A stretch of DNA of 64,000 nt from Myotis daubentonii (taxonomy: Eukaryota > Chordata > Mammalia > Chiroptera > Vespertilionidae). The DNA lies in the NCBI RefSeq assembly GCF_963259705.1, contig NC_081850.1, forward strand, positions 38,153,167-38,217,166, written 5' to 3'. Below, in pieces: positions 59,738-64,000 of the stretch (the first letter of the stretch is position 1; the number at the start of each line of letters is the position of its first letter). Made by a program: the position numbers and the translations under genes. Below the pieces are notes generated by a model. That model was not told the DNA's origin. It saw only the letters and a program-made list of their open reading frames with translations, and ran no database searches.

Positions 59738-60890
59738 CCAGCTTTACTGAGATATAATTGACATATAACTTTGTATAAGTTTAAGGTGTACAACCTGTTG
59801 ATTTGACCCAGTTATATACTGCAAAATGATTCCCACCGTAGTGTTAGCTAACACCTCCATTATGTCATATTATTACTGTTTATTTTTGTGTGTGTGATGA
59901 GAACATGTAAGATCTACTCTCTGGCAAGTTTAAAGTATATAATACAGTACTAGAGGCCTGGTGCACAAAAATTCATGCACTCAGGGGTGAGGGTGGGGGG
60001 TCCCTCAGCCTGGCCTGCGCCCTCTCACAGTCTGGGACCCCTCGGGGGATGTCCACCTGCCAGCTTAGGCCTGCTGCCTGGGGTATGGGGCCTAAGCTGG
60101 CAGTCAGACATTCCTCTGGCAGCCCAGAAGCGGGCCTAAGCCGCAGTCGAACATCCTTAGTGCTGCTGAGGAGGCGGGAGAGGCTCCTGCCACCGTCGCT
60201 GTGCTCACAGCATCAGCCAAGCTTGTGGCTGAGCAGAGATACCCCTGTGGGAACACACTGACCACCAGGGGGCAGCTCCTGCATTGAGTGCCTTTCCCTC
60301 GTGGTCCGTGCACATCATAGCAACTAGTCGTTCCTGGTCGTTCCTCTGTTAGGGTCAATTTGCATATTACCCTTTTATTAGGTAGGATTATTAACTATAA
60401 TCACCTTCCTGCACATTAGATTCCAGAATTCATTCACCTTATAACTGGAAGTTTGTTTCCTTTGACCAATATCTCTTCATTTTACACACTTCCCAGCCAC
60501 TGGTAACCCCCATTCTACTCTCTGCTTCTATGAGTTAAGATATTTTAGATTCTACATGAAAGTGAAATCACACAGTATATCTTTTCTGTCCGACTTATTT
60601 CACTTAGCATAATGCCCTCAAGTTCCATCCAAGTTGTCACAAATGGCAGGATTTCCTCCTTTCTCATGGCTGGAAAAACACACACAACATATCTATAATA
60701 TTTTCTTGATCCATTAGTCCACTGATGGACACTTAGCCTGTTTCCATCTTTTGGCTATTGTGAATAATGCTGCAATAAACACGGGAGTGCAGCTGCCTCC
60801 TTGAGATCCTGTTGTAATTTTCTTTGGCTAAATACCCAGAGTGGAATTGCTGGGTCATGGTAGTTCTATTTTTTTATTTTTTGAGGAACG
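59738..60890 (-). mobile_element. L1 LINE 3' region, antisense, split by a Helitron
   Basis: The left part, 'ccagctttactgagatataa' to 'taatacagta', and the right part, from 'ttattaactataatcacctt' through 'ttggctattgtgaataatgc', form one continuous L1 3' region once the Helitron at 59950-60387 is removed. The plus strand is the complement of L1. It has no open reading frame of note. Confidence 0.85.
59950..60387 (-). mobile_element. HeliBat-type Helitron nested in L1 (438 bp)
   Basis: On the minus strand it begins TCCTACCTAATAAAAGGG at 60387 and ends GGCCTCTAG at 59950. The host bases are A (60388) and T (59949) in element orientation. The 3' hairpin is GTGCATGAATTTTTGTGCAC. The interior includes 'ctgaccaccagggggcagct' on the plus strand. 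It splits an L1 exactly, without target duplication or deletion. Confidence 0.94.
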
Positions 60891-61329
60891 TCCATTCTGT
60901 TTTCCCTAGTGACTGTATTAGAGCTTTTGGATTGGTCCTCCACTTCTCTTCTCTTTTCTCTACTGTTTCCACCTCTTTCTCTTCTCGCTTTATGTTCTAT
61001 TAAATATCCTCAGCTTATTTTCCTCAAGCCCTTCTGTTGAACTTTTGGATAGTCTATCTTTAATCTCTAAGAACTCATTCTTTTTTTATTATCTGATTTC
61101 ATGTCATTTAAAAATGGACTTTATGAGTTCATGGCTCTCTCTGAACATACTACTGAGAGCTACTGTTTGTCCGAAGTTTCCTCGATTGTCTTCTTTCCTC
61201 TGGGCTGGCTTTTTCTCTTTATCTTGGCCTTTCTCTTTTGTGCTGCAAGTTTTCTCCACATATTTGGTGAATCCTGTCCATACTTAAGAATAAAAGATTA
61301 GGTAGAGGGTGTGAGTTTTCCTTGATGTT

Positions 61330-61640
61330 GTATAAGATTGTTTCCCCTAATTTATTCTGTTTAATGATGTCAACATATATATGGTTTACATAACCATTTT
61401 CATATTAACGATTATTAGGTTATTTCCATATTTTTCAATACAGTGCTTCAATAAACACCCTCATTGATACACACCCATATGGGCTGATACAATTATTTCT
61501 ATGGAATAAATTCCTAAAAGTTTAGATGGCTGGTTGAAAGAAATACACATGATAAAACAATTTTTATTATGGAAAATGTCAAACATATGGAGAGCAAAAG
61601 GGAATAGAGTCATTATTCTCTTCATGTGACAGAGAGGCTG
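61330..61640 (-). mobile_element. L1-like fragment, antisense
   Basis: The plus strand shows 'cagtgcttcaataaacaccc', then 'tctatggaataaattcctaa' and 'aacaatttttattatggaaa'. These motifs occur in the complement of old L1 3' regions. Diverged; boundaries are approximate. Confidence 0.5.
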
Positions 61641-62409
61641 CAAGCCTTACGGACGCAATTAAAGGCCAGTCCTGAGCCTCCATGCCCCGACCCACTGCGC
61701 CCTCCTCTTGGATTATGTTAAAGCAGATGCCAGACCCCAAGTCATGTCATCCAAACTAACACAAGTTCAAATTTTAGTAGCTACTTCCAGGTGCCTCCCC
61801 ACCAATCTTAGTAATTCCCTTCAACTCCAAGGAATTTCTATTTCTCTACACATAGCCACAGTTATATTTTTCTATGAAAGGTTTTTTACCTTTTTCCTTG
61901 GTTGACGAGGGTAATCTCATTAAAATCTACCAGTAGTTCCCCAGCCTCTCCATATGGGACCTGGCCACTTACATGGGCAGAAAATTATAAAATCAATGTG
62001 AGCAGTTTGGGAAGTGAATGAGGCCACTTCTAATGCTTTTAATCTGCTGCTCTAACAGCACACAAAGTGCCTGCACACATTTCTCTCGATTCGAAATTCT
62101 AATTAGCAGATGGCATCTTGAAAATACCTCGGCGGTACACCCCGGAGAGGCTGGGAAGTCTATGCTGGTTTCCCCTTCCTAATCTGTAGGTGAAAGGACT
62201 CACTTATATCCCTCATCTATGGAATTCAAGGATTAAAAAAAGCATGTAGACCATCAACAATAAAAAAATCATAAATAATTAAAAGAAAGAACTTAGGGCT
62301 TTCCTGACCCAACCTGCCCATTTGTTTATGAGGAGAAGAACTAGAGCACTTCACCTTTCTCAGAGCCATCCTTAACTTCCTTTCCCACCCCCTAGTCTGG
62401 GTCAGGGGT

Positions 62410-62490
62410 CTGGGTTACCCAGTCCTCACGCCTAGCACGGTGCCTGGCGCCCAGTAGGACCTCAGATACATTTGTTGAATGATGAGTTTC
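62410..62490 (+). repeat. L2 LINE 3' tail
   Basis: The segment 'cgcctagcacggtgcctggc', then 'gcccagtaggacctcagata' and CATTTGTTGAATGATGAG, is the canonical LINE-2 3' end. Confidence 0.65.
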
Positions 62491-62659
62491 TCACGGTTAC
62501 ATAGCTACTTAGTGTCAAAGATGCACTGACTCCTGACCCAGGACTCTCTCCTCTACTGTAAACTGCCCAGACTTTGGGTAGGAAAGATCGGAGTTAGAAT
62601 CCGGGCTCTGCCGCATACAAGAGGGGCTCCCACATACAAGGTTATCAACCCGCCTCAGC

Positions 62660-63960
62660 CTGTCTCTTGGTTTCTCCTTTCTCTACTGTTCTGCCTGAAG
62701 GCCATTCCAGTTGGGCTCTCACCCCGACCACTCCACTGAATCAGGTTTTGTCCAGGTCACCAACAAGCGCCATATTGCAAAATGTGGCAGTCACTGGCTT
62801 TGACCGTGGGCAGGTTTGATACCGCTGATCACACCCTCTCTCTCTCCTGGCTTCAGGACGCCACTTCCTCTGGTTCCCCGCCCTGCTGCTCCTCTTCATC
62901 TCCCAGGTCTCTTCCCATTGGAGAGCTCAGTCCTCCGACCCTTCTTTTCACCGTCTACCCTGTCCCCTCAGGTGATCTCAGGCAGACGCCCGGCTTATAC
63001 ATGCCCTACACAATGACAGTCCTCCCATTTACAGTTCCAGTTCAGAGCCTTCCCCTGAACTATTGTCGACACCTGCCTCCTTGCCCTCTTATCCTGGAAG
63101 CCTGCCAGGCACCTCAATATCGTGTCTAAGAGTGAACTTCTGACATTTCCTTTTAAACCTGCTCCTTCCACCGTCTTCCTCACTGCCCTTCCTGCAGTTG
63201 CTCAGGCAAAACCTTGGTGTCACCCCTAAATCCTTTCTCTCAGATCCTATATCAGATCAATTCTTGTCCTTTCTGCTTTCAAAGCAGATCAAGAACCAAC
63301 CAAGCACTTCTTACACTCTCCGCTGCAACCCCTGCCCGTCTTACCCGGACTATTTCAAAAGCTTCCTCACCTGTCTCCAGGCTCCACAATCTTGCCAAAA
63401 TGCAAATTACATCATGTAATTCCTCCAGTGGTTTCCTGTCTCCCACTAAGCAAAACCCCAAATGCTTACAATGATCTATGGGCCTCATCCAATCGGGTCA
63501 CCCTGACCACTGCCACCCTGACCTCGAATCCCACGCGCCCCTCAGCTAACCTTTGCTCAGCCACACTAGTGTCCTTGCTCTTCCAAAAATGCCTTTGCAG
63601 TCTCTGTTCCCTCTGTCTAGAATGATCTTCCCACAGATGGTCACATGGCTTATTCCTGTCATTTCCTCATGTTTCTCCTCAGCATCACCTTGAAGAGCAG
63701 TCCTCTCCGACGATCTAAAATAGCAATCCCCCGTCACCACCTGTTTACCTTTCTATTTTTTTCCTTCATTTTATTTAGTATTTCTAGATTTCTTACTTTT
63801 TTCTTATTTCTTCATAGCACTTTTCACCTGACACATTACCTATTTGTTTATTGCCTTCCTCCCCACCACTACTGTGTTCCCAGGGTCTGGAACAGTGTGT
63901 GACAATTAACAAGTGTCCTATACAGATGTTTGAGTGAATGGATGAGCAAGCCTCTACTTA
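62660..63960 (+). mobile_element. L2 LINE, ORF2 C-terminal part and 3' UTR (decayed)
   Basis: Translated pieces in shifting frames follow the C-terminal half of LINE-2 reverse transcriptase: ESSVLRPFFSPSTLSP (family pattern SSVLGPLLFSLYTLPLGD), then 'gaacttctgacatttccttt' and 'ttgctcaggcaaaaccttgg'. A degenerate carboxyl region follows. The 3' UTR pattern 'ttttcacctgacacattacc' and 'tgttcccagggtctggaaca' ends the copy. Stops and frameshifts make it a non-functional fossil. It is the longest retrotransposon remnant in the window. Confidence 0.75.
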
Positions 63961-64000
63961 GTATGGACTAATTTGATGTATGTAAAGCACTTAGCAGAGT

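Larger units (their letters stand above)
43281..64000 (-). other. APBA1: APBA1 intron 1 (3' part)
   Basis: No exon or other gene was recognised here. The stretch holds repeats: palindromic hAT, mariner and other MITEs, Ves SINEs, two Helitrons, MIR, L1, L2 and MER5 copies, all listed separately. Remaining stretches, roughly 44300-45440, 47620-49160, 49220-50980, 52200-54030, 56170-58060, 58290-59030 and 61650-62400, show nothing I can name. Within them, 46780-47330 and 49750-50280 resemble old mammalian interspersed repeats, but I cannot assign a family. The non-coding first exon and promoter are expected beyond 64000. Confidence 0.8.

Overview
The window is nuclear DNA from a placental mammal, almost certainly a bat and most likely a vespertilionid. 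Two things show this. One protein-coding gene is recognisable and it is a vertebrate gene split by long introns. The interspersed repeats combine tRNA-derived Ves-type SINEs, HeliBat-type Helitrons, a SPIN-type hAT element, Tc1/mariner elements and other short hAT elements on a background of old mammalian MIR, L2, L1, MER5 and MaLR copies. Young Helitrons and SPIN together are known from vesper bats. There are no prokaryotic, plasmid or phage genes.

The gene is APBA1 (Mint1/X11-alpha), a neuronal adaptor, transcribed right to left on the minus strand. Four coding exons can be placed to the base with GT/AG junctions and matching phases: 43280-42018 (5' UTR tail, start codon and residues 1-398), 16973-16878 (residues 399-430), 12492-12453 (a 40-base micro-exon) and 8411-8266 (first part of the PTB domain). 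Together they encode about the first 492 residues. The rest of the PTB domain and the two PDZ domains are not in the window and should lie to the left of base 1. The non-coding first exon and promoter should lie to the right of base 64000.

Layout: 1-8265 is the 5' part of intron 5 (numbering the ATG exon as 2), 8412-12452 intron 4, 12493-16877 intron 3, 16974-42017 the 25-kb intron 2, and 43281-64000 the 3' part of intron 1. All other features are intronic: transposable elements, simple repeats and a few local duplications. Many mobile elements have exact target-site duplications or exact Helitron A/T junctions, so their boundaries are firm.

I found no undescribed multi-gene system. The most interesting points are two near-identical palindromic hAT elements closely flanking the main coding exon, a four-codon upstream ORF in the APBA1 leader, six Helitrons with exact termini, a Tc1/mariner relic with D-36-E spacing, and a 98%-identical 157-bp local duplication.
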